Shown piece after piece: positions 18,494-26,529 of a stretch of 64,000 nucleotides of DNA. The stretch is from NCBI GenBank assembly GCA_016297265.1, contig JAEDHB010000001.1:124001-188000 (forward strand), written 5' to 3'. The notes beneath the pieces were generated by a model. The model searched no databases. It was not told the DNA's origin and saw only the letters and a list, made by a program, of their open reading frames with translations. This stretch comes from Butyrivibrio sp. (GTDB lineage: Bacteria > Bacillota > Clostridia > Lachnospirales > Lachnospiraceae). Made by a program: the position numbers and the translations under genes. Each line of letters starts with the position of its first letter. Positions within the stretch are counted from its first letter, which is position 1.

Positions 18494-19375
18494 ATGAAGA
18501 CTTTTCTCAAGGAAAACTATTACGAAAATATCATACATGTAAGCAACGATTTTCCCTTTAACATATATCCCTGCAGAATTCCTGAGGATTTTATTGAGGT
18601 TCCCCTGCACTGGCACAATGAAATGGAAATAATCTACATCAAGGAAGGAAATGGGCTCATCAGCCTTGATTTTGAAAGCTTTGAAGTCACATCCGGGGAC
18701 ATAATCATTGTGAAGCCCGGACAGCTTCACGGAATATCCCGAAACAAAGACCACGGAATGGACTACGAAAATATTATTTTTTCGCTGGATATGTTTTTCA
18801 GCGGCTTTAAAGACAGTTTATGGATTGAATTGTTCAACCCTCTCCGAAACGGAAATATTGCATTCAAACAGATTTTAAGCAGAGGCGACAGAAATTATGA
18901 CAGCTTTGCAGCACCCCTGGACCGATGCGATGAAATATGCAGCACCTTTCCAAGCGGCTACAAATTTGCCGTAAAGGGCAGCCTATACAACTTCTTTTTC
19001 GCGCTTTCGCAGAATTGCAGCATCACCAAAGCCTCATCCAACGATTATCAGGGTGAGCGCATGCGTTCAATCATCAAGTTTATTGAGGATAATTATTCAC
19101 GCAAAATAACCATCGGTGATGCCGCCAGGCACTGCAATATTGCACCCTCGTCGTTTATGAGATTTTTCAAGAAAAATACAAGAATGTCCTTTGTCGACTA
19201 TCTCAACAATTATCGCATTTCAATCGCATCCAAAGAACTTCTGGACAAAAACAAAACCGTAACTGAAATTGCCAACAGCTGCGGTTTTGATAACATTTCA
19301 TATTTCAACAGATTATTCCGGGCAAAATATCATCTGACCCCGGGTGAATATCGTCGCAAACAACCTACTTCCTGA
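18494..19375 (+). CDS. AraC-family transcriptional regulator with cupin sensor domain
   Basis: 293 residues. The N-terminal part (about 30-110) has the cupin pattern HWHNEMEIIYI ... GDIIIVKPGQLH, typical of sugar-sensing AraC proteins. The C-terminal 100 residues hold two helix-turn-helix motifs, ITIGDAARHCNIAPSSFMR and the conserved VTEIANSCGFDNISYFNRLF with the PGEYR ending. An AAGGAT site lies upstream of the ATG. It is divergent from the malQ-glgP gene, so control of alpha-glucan use is a reasonable guess, not shown. Its end overlaps the convergent znuB by about 11 bases. Confidence 0.9.
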   Translation: MKTFLKENYYENIIHVSNDFPFNIYPCRIPEDFIEVPLHWHNEMEIIYIKEGNGLISLDFESFEVTSGDIIIVKPGQLHGISRNKDHGMDYENIIFSLDMFFSGFKDSLWIELFNPLRNGNIAFKQILSRGDRNYDSFAAPLDRCDEICSTFPSGYKFAVKGSLYNFFFALSQNCSITKASSNDYQGERMRSIIKFIEDNYSRKITIGDAARHCNIAPSSFMRFFKKNTRMSFVDYLNNYRISIASKELLDKNKTVTEIANSCGFDNISYFNRLFRAKYHLTPGEYRRKQPTS

Positions 19376-20186
19376 TTTTTTTGAGAGCGGATATTCCCGA
19401 AAAAACAGCAAATACAATTATATTCGCACATACCACACTTGCACCCGCAGGTGTGGATTTCAAGAAGGAAACCGTAATCCCTGCCATAAAGCACACAATG
19501 GAAATAATGGCAGAAAGGAGCACCACCTTCTTATATTTTTTGCATATTCTCATTGAAGAGAGACAAGGAAAAATAATCAGGCTGGAAATCAAAAGTGCGC
19601 CCATCATCTTCATGCCGACAACAACGGTCAAAGCCGTCAGCACTGCCAGAATACCATTGTAAAATCCGGCTTTTACGCCTGTTGCCCTCGAAAAATTTTC
19701 ATCAAAGGTTACGGCAAATATTTTATTAAAAAATACAGCAAAGGTAACAAGCACCACAGCCGACAAAACTATACAAAGAATAGTGTCGTCCCTGCTTAAT
19801 GCAAGAATACTGCCGAACATATAATTATTGACATCAGTATTCATGCCCTTTGACATTGATACAATCATAACGCCGATGGCCAGTGCACCGCTACAGACAA
19901 TTGCAATTATCTGGTCGCCCTTTATTTTGCTGTTATTACTTATTCTCAAAATCAGGAAAGCTGCAACAATGCATATCGGAATTGCAAATTTAATCGGTGC
20001 AACTCCTGCAGCTGCAGCCGCCGCCAAAGCAGCAAAACCCACATGGGACAGACCGTCGCCAATCATTGAAAATCTCTTGAGAACCATCGTAACTCCAAGC
20101 AGGGAGGCACACAATGACACAAGACTTCCGACAATAATGGCACGAACCATAAATCCATAATTGAACATATCGAGCAATTTATCCAT
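19365..20186 (-). CDS. znuB: Zinc/manganese ABC transporter, permease subunit
   Basis: ABC-3 family membrane protein of 273 residues with about eight hydrophobic helices, including the typical MIGDGLSHVGFAALAAA loop that contacts the ATPase and the LLISSLIIFPCLSSM segment. The ATG at 20186 overlaps the znuC stop by one base (TGATG). An in-frame TTG one codon earlier is less likely. It forms the channel of the ZnuABC importer. The metal is inferred as zinc from the Zur-like regulator and His-rich binding protein upstream. Confidence 0.92.
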   Translation of the reverse strand: MDKLLDMFNYGFMVRAIIVGSLVSLCASLLGVTMVLKRFSMIGDGLSHVGFAALAAAAAAGVAPIKFAIPICIVAAFLILRISNNSKIKGDQIIAIVCSGALAIGVMIVSMSKGMNTDVNNYMFGSILALSRDDTILCIVLSAVVLVTFAVFFNKIFAVTFDENFSRATGVKAGFYNGILAVLTALTVVVGMKMMGALLISSLIIFPCLSSMRICKKYKKVVLLSAIISIVCFMAGITVSFLKSTPAGASVVCANIIVFAVFSGISALKKIRK

Positions 20187-20890
20187 CAATTCGCACCTCC
20201 TGCAAATCTTTTTCCCTCCTGTGTATCAAGATATTCCCCCGTTGTTCCAAAAAAGCATTCCGAATTCGAGAGATGCAGAATATGGGTTGAATATCTGATT
20301 GCTGCTTCAACATCATGACTTACCATGATAACCGTAATATCAAATTCCTTATTAACCTTCTCAATCAGCTCATAGAGTTCCTGTGTAACAATGGGATCAA
20401 GTCCTGCCACCGGTTCATCCAGAAGAATCACCTTCTGCGTGGCGCAAAGTGCTCTGGCAAGCAGAACACGCTGCTGCTGTCCGCCCGAAAGCTCATTGTA
20501 GCATTTGTTTCTGATATCCCAGATGCCCATTAATTCCATGTTTTTTCTGGCTTCCTTCTTGTCCGCTTTTGAAAAAAACGGTTTTATCCCCAGTCTGTTT
20601 ATTCTTCCGGAAAGAACCACCTCGGACACGCTTGCAGGAAAATCCTTCTGAACATCCGTCTGCTGAGGAAGATATCCTATTTCATTACGCTTCAATTCAT
20701 CACTTGTAGTTATTTTCCCGTCCATTGGTTTGATTAGATTGAGAAGAGCCTTAATAAGCGTACTTTTTCCCGTTCCGTTTTCACCGACTATGCAGAGATA
20801 GTCCTTATTTTCCAATTTAAAATTTATATCCTTTATCACTGTCACGCCCTCATAGCCAAGGCTGACATTTTCACATGAAATTAAGGCCAT
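20186..20890 (-). CDS. znuC: Zinc/manganese ABC transporter, ATPase subunit
   Basis: 234-residue cytoplasmic ATPase. Walker A GENGTGKST, Q-loop region YLPQQTDV, signature LSGGQQQRVLLARAL, Walker B VILLDEPVAGLDP and the switch His in MVSHD are all present. Its ATG overlaps the znuA stop by one base (TAATG), so translation is coupled. It powers uptake through ZnuB. Confidence 0.95.
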   Translation of the reverse strand: MALISCENVSLGYEGVTVIKDINFKLENKDYLCIVGENGTGKSTLIKALLNLIKPMDGKITTSDELKRNEIGYLPQQTDVQKDFPASVSEVVLSGRINRLGIKPFFSKADKKEARKNMELMGIWDIRNKCYNELSGGQQQRVLLARALCATQKVILLDEPVAGLDPIVTQELYELIEKVNKEFDITVIMVSHDVEAAIRYSTHILHLSNSECFFGTTGEYLDTQEGKRFAGGAN

Positions 20891-21858
20891 TAGTTGAGTG
20901 CCTCCTTTAACGATTCAAGGTTTTTATTCATAAGCGAATAATAGCTCTCGCCATTATCGTAATCATCTTTTGAAATATTGTGCATGCTGTAGAAAGTCAA
21001 TATTTTCGCATTGTTCTCTTCGGCAATTGTCTTTGCCATATTCTCATTGGTAAGCTCGATTTTGAAAACAACAGGAATTTCATCCTCCCTGACCTTATCC
21101 ACAAGAAAAGCAATTGTCGCCGCACTGGCTTCATTGTTGGAAGCACATCCGGGAAATGCCGCATAATAGCTAAGCCCGTATTCTTCCACAAAATATCTCA
21201 ATGGAAATCTGTCGCCAAAAATAATTTCCTTTCTCTTTGAACCGGAAATCACTTCCCTGATTTGCGTATCAAGATGCGACAGTTTTTCGGAATATTCATT
21301 AAAGTTATCTTTGTAAACAGCAGCATTTTTGCTGTCAAGTCGGGAAAATACATCCATCATGCGGCTGCTGATTGCAATTGCATTAACCGGAGAAGTCCAC
21401 ACATGCTCATCCCATTCTTCATGTTCTTCCTCATGTTCCTCATCAGGGTTTTCTTCCTCCTCATGGTGCTCATGCACCTCCATACCCTCAACCTCTTCTT
21501 CGGCGTATTTTTTATCAATGCAATCCATAAGCTTTAGGCAGGTAATGCCGTCCGTGTCGATGGATTCAAGAATTTCCTCAACCCATTCATCATTTTCGCC
21601 TCCGACATATATGAACACATCACTTTCACTTATCGAAACAATATCCTGTGGGGTCGGCTCATAGGAATGTGCCTCTGCGCCCGGCTTTAGCAGAAGCTTG
21701 GCATCAATACAATCTCCGCCTATCTCTCTTGCAAAATCATATACCGCAAACACTGTGGTAACAATTGTCAGCTTTTCATTCTGCCTTTTTTGCTTTGAAC
21801 AGGCGCACAGGGATAAGGATAAAACAACCGCTAAAACAATTGATAATAACCTTTTCAT
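20890..21858 (-). CDS. znuA: Zinc-binding lipoprotein of the ABC importer
   Basis: 322 residues, exported and lipid-anchored: a short hydrophobic signal ending in LCAC, with the lipidated Cys at about 20. The cluster A-I fold is shown by GAEAHSYEPTPQD (metal His) and DEHVWTSPVNA (second His). Between them lies an acidic, His-rich loop (EVHEHHEEEE, EEHEEEHEEWDEH), typical of zinc carriers. Where many ZnuA proteins have a third His (HxAFxY), this one reads GDRFPLRY, so an Asp may replace it. The start is the ATG at 21858 behind AAGGAGGGGG. An upstream in-frame start would extend into zur. Confidence 0.92.
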   Translation of the reverse strand: MKRLLSIVLAVVLSLSLCACSKQKRQNEKLTIVTTVFAVYDFAREIGGDCIDAKLLLKPGAEAHSYEPTPQDIVSISESDVFIYVGGENDEWVEEILESIDTDGITCLKLMDCIDKKYAEEEVEGMEVHEHHEEEENPDEEHEEEHEEWDEHVWTSPVNAIAISSRMMDVFSRLDSKNAAVYKDNFNEYSEKLSHLDTQIREVISGSKRKEIIFGDRFPLRYFVEEYGLSYYAAFPGCASNNEASAATIAFLVDKVREDEIPVVFKIELTNENMAKTIAEENNAKILTFYSMHNISKDDYDNGESYYSLMNKNLESLKEALN

Positions 21859-22271
21859 TACGCCCCCTCCTTGCATTTTTTGCATAATCCGTATAGCACT
21901 GAGGATTCACACTGAAGGGTAAAACCGTGGTGACCCATGATATGGCTTTTTATTTCTTCCATAAATCCGCACTCCAGATGAATTACCGAACCGCATCCGG
22001 TGCATTGCAAATGAATGTGATTTTTGCATCTGTCGGCACCCTGACCCACATATTGAAAAGAAGACATCTCACCCTTCTTCGCAACATATTTTATTACTTC
22101 GCCGCCATTGCAAAGCTTATTGAGGAATCTGTAAATGGTAGAAATATTGACTTCAATATTCTCCGAAATCAGATATTTTTCCACATCGCTGACAGTGACA
22201 AGTCTGTCGCGGTTTTCCTCCATATACTTCATAATTTTTGTATTACTGATAGTCGAATATGACTTTGCCAT
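21858..22271 (-). CDS. zur: Fur-family zinc uptake regulator (Zur-like)
   Basis: 137-residue repressor. A winged-helix N-terminal half (VSDVEKYLISENIEVNISTIYRFLNKL) precedes a metal-binding C-terminal half with HIHLQCTGCG, ECGFMEE, HHGF and two CxxC pairs (CTGC, CKKC), which hold structural zinc. The link to znuACB, with one-base overlap into znuA, points to Zur rather than Fur or PerR (inference). The ATG at 22271 is chosen because the extension upstream would cover the operator repeats and does not look like protein. The ribosome-binding site is weak. Confidence 0.88.
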   Translation of the reverse strand: MAKSYSTISNTKIMKYMEENRDRLVTVSDVEKYLISENIEVNISTIYRFLNKLCNGGEVIKYVAKKGEMSSFQYVGQGADRCKNHIHLQCTGCGSVIHLECGFMEEIKSHIMGHHGFTLQCESSVLYGLCKKCKEGA

Positions 22272-22285
22272 ATAATCACGCTTTC

Positions 22286-22317
22286 TGCAATCTGTTTGCT
22301 TTTGCAACCTGTTTGCA
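22286..22317 (-). promoter_or_regulatory. Tandem operator-like repeats before zur
   Basis: Two 15-base dyads 17 bases apart: TGCAACCTGTTTGCA (22303-22317, perfect TGCAA/TTGCA arms) and TGCAATCTGTTTGCT (22286-22300, one arm base changed). They cover the predicted start site and first 30 bases of the zur-znuACB transcript, where Zur could repress its own operon. Confidence 0.6.
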
Positions 22318-22323
22318 TTTTGT

Positions 22324-22352
22324 ATGATAACATACCGCTTTTTGGGTGTCAA
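22324..22352 (-). promoter_or_regulatory. Promoter of zur-znuA-znuC-znuB
   Basis: On the minus strand TTGACA (22347-22352), a 17-base spacer and TATCAT (22324-22329). Predicted start near 22317, directly at the repeat array. This implies an untranslated leader of about 45 bases. Confidence 0.8.
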
Positions 22353-22385
22353 GAACCTGTATCTCATTGTGTATTTACCAACATA

Positions 22386-22416
22386 AAAAATCCCCTGAAA
22401 TAATCAGAGGATTTTT
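22386..22416. terminator. Terminator after the LiaF-like gene
   Basis: AAAAATCCCCTGA and TCAGAGGATTTTT pair (one C/A mismatch) around a 5-base loop, with A- and T-runs on both sides. It ends the minus-strand lytTR-liaF transcript 30 bases after its stop. Confidence 0.8.
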
Positions 22417-22447
22417 ATAATACATCGTCCCGTGCAGGACTCCGTCT

Positions 22448-23194
22448 TTAGCAATATATCACTTTGATTTCACCAAAATGTACTGAACCGCCCAACACAA
22501 GAACCGGAGCATTTTCACCGCCCCTTGATGCGTTCTGTTCTGTCACGGCACCTGCAACAACAGTCACCTGGTTTTTAACCTTCCACTCGATTGGTACAAA
22601 AATCTTAGTTTCTCCAAATGAATTGTCAATAACCAGACTTGCCGTTCCGTTAAGCAAGGTACTTCCCTCAAAGTGCACATCACAGCTTCCGAAAGTATTT
22701 TTAACCTTTGCATGTGAGAGATTTTCCTTTTTGATATACTTAATGGTTGACGCAAATTTGGAATCAATATTTATATTGTCCGAGCTGTCAAACTGTTCAG
22801 GCATCACATAATCTGCATCAATCACATTATCCGAATCATCATTTGCAGTATTGTTACCAAAATACTGTGAATATTTTTTCTTCTTGATTCCGCTGAAAAT
22901 CAACGAAAAACCAATGGATACAAGCACAACAATGAGAAGAATCAGCCATCCGGACACATTTTCCATTCCCATATATTCACGGTACATGTAGAAAATAATA
23001 CCGCATGGAAGAAATGTTCCGAAGAAATTAAGGTTAATCAGGTTGGTAAGTGCAATTCCTCCAAATATAACGGTGAAAACAATTTTAACTGCTCCGACAT
23101 CTTCAAGATATCCTGTTTTGCTCAAAATAATAAATGCTGCGGCGGCTATCAACATCAAGCCCCATATTACTGTGTTAAGTTTATGTTTTTTCAT
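22448..23194 (-). CDS. Four-helix membrane protein with C-terminal LiaF-like domain
   Basis: 248 residues. Four hydrophobic helices occupy about residues 8-110. A short acidic linker follows. The C-terminal half (about 150-248) is a beta-rich domain (IKYIKKENLSHAKVKNTFGSCDVHFEG ... GETKIFVPIEWKV) resembling the cell-wall-active antibiotic response (LiaF/YvqF) domain. It lies 7 bases after a LytTR regulator, a pairing seen in many Firmicutes. It may act as a membrane sensor or partner for that regulator; this is inference. AGAGGT precedes the ATG. Confidence 0.8.
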   Translation of the reverse strand: MKKHKLNTVIWGLMLIAAAAFIILSKTGYLEDVGAVKIVFTVIFGGIALTNLINLNFFGTFLPCGIIFYMYREYMGMENVSGWLILLIVVLVSIGFSLIFSGIKKKKYSQYFGNNTANDDSDNVIDADYVMPEQFDSSDNINIDSKFASTIKYIKKENLSHAKVKNTFGSCDVHFEGSTLLNGTASLVIDNSFGETKIFVPIEWKVKNQVTVVAGAVTEQNASRGGENAPVLVLGGSVHFGEIKVIYC

Positions 23195-23201
23195 AAATAA
23201 A

Positions 23202-23654
23202 TTACCTCTTTCTGTTCTTTAATAATTCTACCAGATCCTTATAGTATGCTCTGGACACAAATACCTTTTTGTATGATTCGCTGAATTCGACACAACTTGA
23301 AGCCGTAATGTTTTTCGTTATCGAAAAAACCTTATCGATATTAACAATCGAGGATTTGGAAATCCTTACAAAATTGGACGATAGCATGGCTTCCAGCTCA
23401 TAGAGCTTGTAGTGAGTATCAAAAACATCATCTTTAGTGTGTGCGCACACAACCTTGTTACAGGTTTCGAAAAACAGCACCTTGCCAATATCAAAATAAT
23501 ACTCAACCTCCCCTTTATAAAAAGTGATGCTGCAATTTCTGTCAGATGATGATTCCAACGCTTTCTGCAGTTCCAAAATCTCAGGTGTAAGAGATTTGGT
23601 TCTGATAACTACTTCTGTCTCATCAACATCAACAATGTCTATCATGATTTTCAT
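23202..23654 (-). CDS. LytTR-family DNA-binding regulator without receiver domain
   Basis: 150 residues, mostly a LytTR domain: KVLFFETCNKVVCAHTKDDVF, LSSNFVRISKSSIVNIDKV, and a basic end. It lacks a phospho-receiver domain, so it may be controlled by its membrane partner. ATG at 23654 is preferred. It lies only six bases past a TATAAT box, so the mRNA would be leaderless, and no ribosome-binding site is seen. A second ATG (23645) is also possible. An upstream in-frame extension to 23720 would cover the promoter and is rejected. Confidence 0.85.
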   Translation of the reverse strand: MKIMIDIVDVDETEVVIRTKSLTPEILELQKALESSSDRNCSITFYKGEVEYYFDIGKVLFFETCNKVVCAHTKDDVFDTHYKLYELEAMLSSNFVRISKSSIVNIDKVFSITKNITASSCVEFSESYKKVFVSRAYYKDLVELLKNRKR

Positions 23655-23660
23655 AAGCTG

Positions 23661-23688
23661 ATTATAGCAAAGCAGGAATAATTGTAAA
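23661..23688 (-). promoter_or_regulatory. Promoter of lytTR-liaF-like pair
   Basis: TTTACA (23683-23688), a 16-base spacer and TATAAT (23661-23666) preceded by TGC, an extended -10. The start would fall at or beside the ATG at 23654. Confidence 0.7.
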
Positions 23689-23693
23689 TAGCT

Positions 23694-23732
23694 TTTGACC
23701 AAGTGGTAAAAAATCAGCATTAAGTGGTCAAA
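23694..23732. promoter_or_regulatory. LytTR-type direct repeats between lytTR and ptb
   Basis: On the lytTR strand ACCACTTAA (23720-23728) and ACCACTTGG (23699-23707) are separated by 12 bases, a 21-base period. LytTR proteins bind 9-base direct repeats with 12-13 base spacers. The pair ends 10 bases before the lytTR -35 and 20 bases before the ptb -35. An outer inverted repeat, TTTGACCA / TGGTCAAA, frames the site. Confidence 0.6.
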
Positions 23733-23748
23733 TTATGTGGGTAAAATA

Positions 23749-23777
23749 TTGAAAAAAGCGCTTTTCGGTGGTATGAT
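23749..23777 (+). promoter_or_regulatory. Promoter of ptb-buk with palindrome in the spacer
   Basis: TTGAAA (23749-23754), a 17-base spacer and TATGAT (23772-23777). The spacer contains AAAAGCGCTTTT (23753-23764), a perfect palindrome whose core AAGCGCTT resembles a catabolite (cre) site, though its outer positions do not match the cre consensus. Confidence 0.65.
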
Positions 23778-23816
23778 TGTGTGGATAGATTATTATTTTA
23801 CAAGGAGATATATAAA

Positions 23817-24734
23817 ATGGCTAAGAGTTTTGATGAAATTTTAGCACAGGTTAAATCCTGCAGTAAGAAAAAAGTTGCCGTTGCCGTTGCTCAAGACGAA
23901 AACGTTCTTGAAGCAGTCAAAAAGGCAAAGGAGGAGGGAATTGCTGATTCAGTTTTAGTCGGTGATGCTGACGAAATTAAGAAAATCGCAGACTCAATCG
24001 GAATGAATCTCAGCGATTATGAAGTCATCGATGTCAAAGATGTCACCGAAGCTGCTCTCAGAGCCGTAAAGCTTGTACATGACGGAGAAGCCGATATGTA
24101 TATGAAAGGTCTCATTGACACTAAGGGATTCTTAAAGAGCGTACTCGACAAAGAAGTCGGATTGAGAACCGGAAAGCCACTCTCACATGTATGTGTGTTT
24201 GATGTAAAAGGCATTGATCATCTTCTTTTCCTTACAGATGTTGCATTTATTCCATATCCAACGCTTGAGGACAAGGTTAATATCATCAATAATACTGTTG
24301 AAATCTGTGAAGCCTGCGGCGTTGTTAATCCAAAGGTTGCTCCACTTGCAGCAGTTGAAGTAGTTAACCCTAAGATGCTTGCAACCGTTGAGGCTGCCGA
24401 GCTCACAAGAATGAATGAAGCAGGTGAAATCACAGGATGCATCGTGGACGGACCTCTCTCAATGGACCTTGCAACATGCGCTGAAGCAGCTGCCCACAAG
24501 GGTGCTACAGACCGTAAAATCGTTGGCGATGCCGATGTTCTTCTCTTCCCGGACATCCATGCCGGCAATATCACCTACAAAGCAATGGTTCACTACTGCG
24601 ACCTTGTCAACGGTAATCTTATAACCGGAACAAAAGCCCCGGTTATCCTCACATCCCGTTCAGACAGTGTTGATGTTAAAATCAATTCAATCGCTCTTGG
24701 TGCGGTTGTAGCAGAAAAAATGAAAAACAATTAA
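23817..24734 (+). CDS. ptb: Phosphate butyryltransferase
   Basis: Converts butyryl-CoA and phosphate to butyryl phosphate. 305 residues, the size of Ptb and shorter than the Pta encoded at 38064. The family fold is seen in AVAQDENVLEAVKKA, the MKGLIDTKGFLKSVL block, GCIVDGPLSMDLA and FPDIHAGNITYK. The start is MAKSF at 23817 behind AAGGAGATATAT. An in-frame upstream codon would run into the promoter. It is followed by buk after 19 bases. Confidence 0.94.
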   Translation: MAKSFDEILAQVKSCSKKKVAVAVAQDENVLEAVKKAKEEGIADSVLVGDADEIKKIADSIGMNLSDYEVIDVKDVTEAALRAVKLVHDGEADMYMKGLIDTKGFLKSVLDKEVGLRTGKPLSHVCVFDVKGIDHLLFLTDVAFIPYPTLEDKVNIINNTVEICEACGVVNPKVAPLAAVEVVNPKMLATVEAAELTRMNEAGEITGCIVDGPLSMDLATCAEAAAHKGATDRKIVGDADVLLFPDIHAGNITYKAMVHYCDLVNGNLITGTKAPVILTSRSDSVDVKINSIALGAVVAEKMKNN

Positions 24735-24753
24735 TCATTAAAGGAGATATATA

Positions 24754-25821
24754 ATGAGTTATTTAAGCTTAATAATCAATCCGGGCTCAACTTCTACCAA
24801 AATCGGTGTATTTGAAGATGAGACACTTTTGTTTGATGAAACTCTTCGTCATTCAACAGAAGAAATCGCAAAATATGACAGCATCATCGCACAGAAGGAT
24901 TTTCGAAAAGATATCATAGTTAATTTCCTCAAGGAAAAGAACTTCGATATCAATTCACTCAACTTAATCGTTGGCCGCGGCGGTCTTCTCAAACCAATCC
25001 CAAGTGGTACATACGAAGTTACTGATGCTCTGCTTGAGGACCTCAAAACAGGTGTCCAGGGCCAGCACGCATCCAATCTTGGCGGCATATTAGCCAGAGA
25101 AATCGCTGATATCATCGGCGTACCTGCATATATCGTTGACCCTGTAGTTGTGGATGAATTATCTCCTCTTGCAAGAATCTCAGGCGTACCTGAATTGCCA
25201 AGAATCTCAATCTTCCATGCTCTTAACCAAAAGGCGGTTGCAAGAAGATATGCAAAAGAAATCGGTAAAAAATACGAGGACTTAAACCTTATCGTTGTTC
25301 ATCTTGGCGGTGGTGTTTCAGTAGGACCACACAAAAACGGAAAAGTAATTGATATATTCAATGCCCTTGACGGAGGAAGTGCAATGTCCCCTGAAAGAGC
25401 CGGTGCAGTACCTGCCGGAAGCCTTATCAAGATGTGTTTCTCAGGAAAATATACAGAAAAAGAAGTTTACAAGAAAATCGTTGGAAACGGCGGTTTCAAC
25501 GCACATCTCTCCTGCAATGATATGCGCGATGTTGAAAAAATGGTTGAATCAGGCGACGAGCATGCAAGAGTAGTTCGTGACGCTTTCATCTTCCAGCTTG
25601 CAAAAGACATTGGTGCAATGGCAGCCGTATTGGAAGGTAAGGTTGACCAGATTATCGTAACCGGCGGAATTGCTCATGATGAAATCGTTGTAGGTGGTCT
25701 TAAAAAATATTGTGAATGGATTGCTCCATTTACAGTATATCCCGGAGAGGACGAGCTTCTCGCACTTGCCCAGGGCGGTTTAAGAGTTATCAAAGGCGAA
25801 GAAAAAGCCAGTGTATACTAG
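24754..25821 (+). CDS. buk: Butyrate kinase
   Basis: Transfers phosphate from butyryl phosphate to ADP, giving ATP and butyrate. 355 residues. ASKHA-fold ATP motifs are visible: [15 protein letters not shown] at the start, [14 protein letters not shown] in the middle, and VTGGIAHDE late. These distinguish it from AckA (36828), which begins with a CGSSSLK motif. The pair ptb-buk marks the kinase route to butyrate; no butyryl-CoA:acetate CoA-transferase is in this window. Confidence 0.95.
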   Translation: MSYLSLIINPGSTSTKIGVFEDETLLFDETLRHSTEEIAKYDSIIAQKDFRKDIIVNFLKEKNFDINSLNLIVGRGGLLKPIPSGTYEVTDALLEDLKTGVQGQHASNLGGILAREIADIIGVPAYIVDPVVVDELSPLARISGVPELPRISIFHALNQKAVARRYAKEIGKKYEDLNLIVVHLGGGVSVGPHKNGKVIDIFNALDGGSAMSPERAGAVPAGSLIKMCFSGKYTEKEVYKKIVGNGGFNAHLSCNDMRDVEKMVESGDEHARVVRDAFIFQLAKDIGAMAAVLEGKVDQIIVTGGIAHDEIVVGGLKKYCEWIAPFTVYPGEDELLALAQGGLRVIKGEEKASVY

Positions 25822-25833
25822 GAATAATAATGC

Positions 25834-25864
25834 AAAAGGTGATGCAATCCGCATCACCTTTTTT
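25834..25864. terminator. Terminator between buk and ktrA
   Basis: AAAAGGTGATGC / GCATCACCTTTT, a 12-bp stem with a 5-base loop and T-run. The A-run on the left makes it usable from both strands, since the minus-strand ktr genes end at 25873. Confidence 0.88.
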
Positions 25865-25872
25865 ATATTAAT

Positions 25873-26520
25873 CTAATTGATAATCTTATCCAAATCCCCA
25901 TTTTTTGATACCACCAGGAGATATTCATTCTCATTAAAAACATATTCCGGATTGACCATCATATGGGATTTACCATCCTTTTTATATCCAATAATATTGC
26001 AATGATATTTTGCACGGAAATTGACATCTCTTACCGTCTTGCCAATGCAATCATCAAAAGGTTTAATCTCATAAATTCCGTATTCACTGTCAATTGCCAT
26101 ATAATCTATGATATTTTCCTTGCTGTATTTTCTTGCCATACGCTCAGCAATATCATAATCAGGATATATTACATAATCCGCACCGTTTCTGTAGAGAAAT
26201 TTCTTGTGGATATCACGACTTGCAAGGGAAATAACCTTCTTTGCGCCAAGCTCCTTCACCATACTGGTAACCTCGAGTGAATTTTGAAAATTCTCACCTA
26301 TGCATACAAAGCACTTATCAAAATTGCTGACGCCAAGGCTTGCAACGACCTCCTCATTGGTACAATCCCCTATTTTTGCATTTGCAACAAAGGGAAGGAG
26401 CGCATCCACCTTTTCCTCATTCTCATCAATAATCATAATTTCGATATCATCATACTTGGCAAAATTTGTAACAAGATGATTGCCAAACTTTCCAACACCA
26501 ATTATCAAAAACGATTTCAT
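25873..26520 (-). CDS. ktrA: Potassium uptake regulatory subunit, TrkA/KtrA family
   Basis: 215-residue cytoplasmic RCK protein. An N-terminal Rossmann domain with LIIGVGKFGNHLV binds NAD(H) or ATP/ADP. It is followed by a TrkA-C ligand domain (about 140-215). It gates the membrane partner encoded 9 bases upstream. AGGAGG precedes the ATG. Confidence 0.92.
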   Translation of the reverse strand: MKSFLIIGVGKFGNHLVTNFAKYDDIEIMIIDENEEKVDALLPFVANAKIGDCTNEEVVASLGVSNFDKCFVCIGENFQNSLEVTSMVKELGAKKVISLASRDIHKKFLYRNGADYVIYPDYDIAERMARKYSKENIIDYMAIDSEYGIYEIKPFDDCIGKTVRDVNFRAKYHCNIIGYKKDGKSHMMVNPEYVFNENEYLLVVSKNGDLDKIIN

Positions 26521-26529
26521 AACATCCTC

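Noticed and set aside
23199..23654. A quorum-sensing or bacteriocin cluster around the LytTR gene
   Set aside because: No peptide precursor, processing protease or histidine kinase lies nearby; the partner is a LiaF-like membrane protein.
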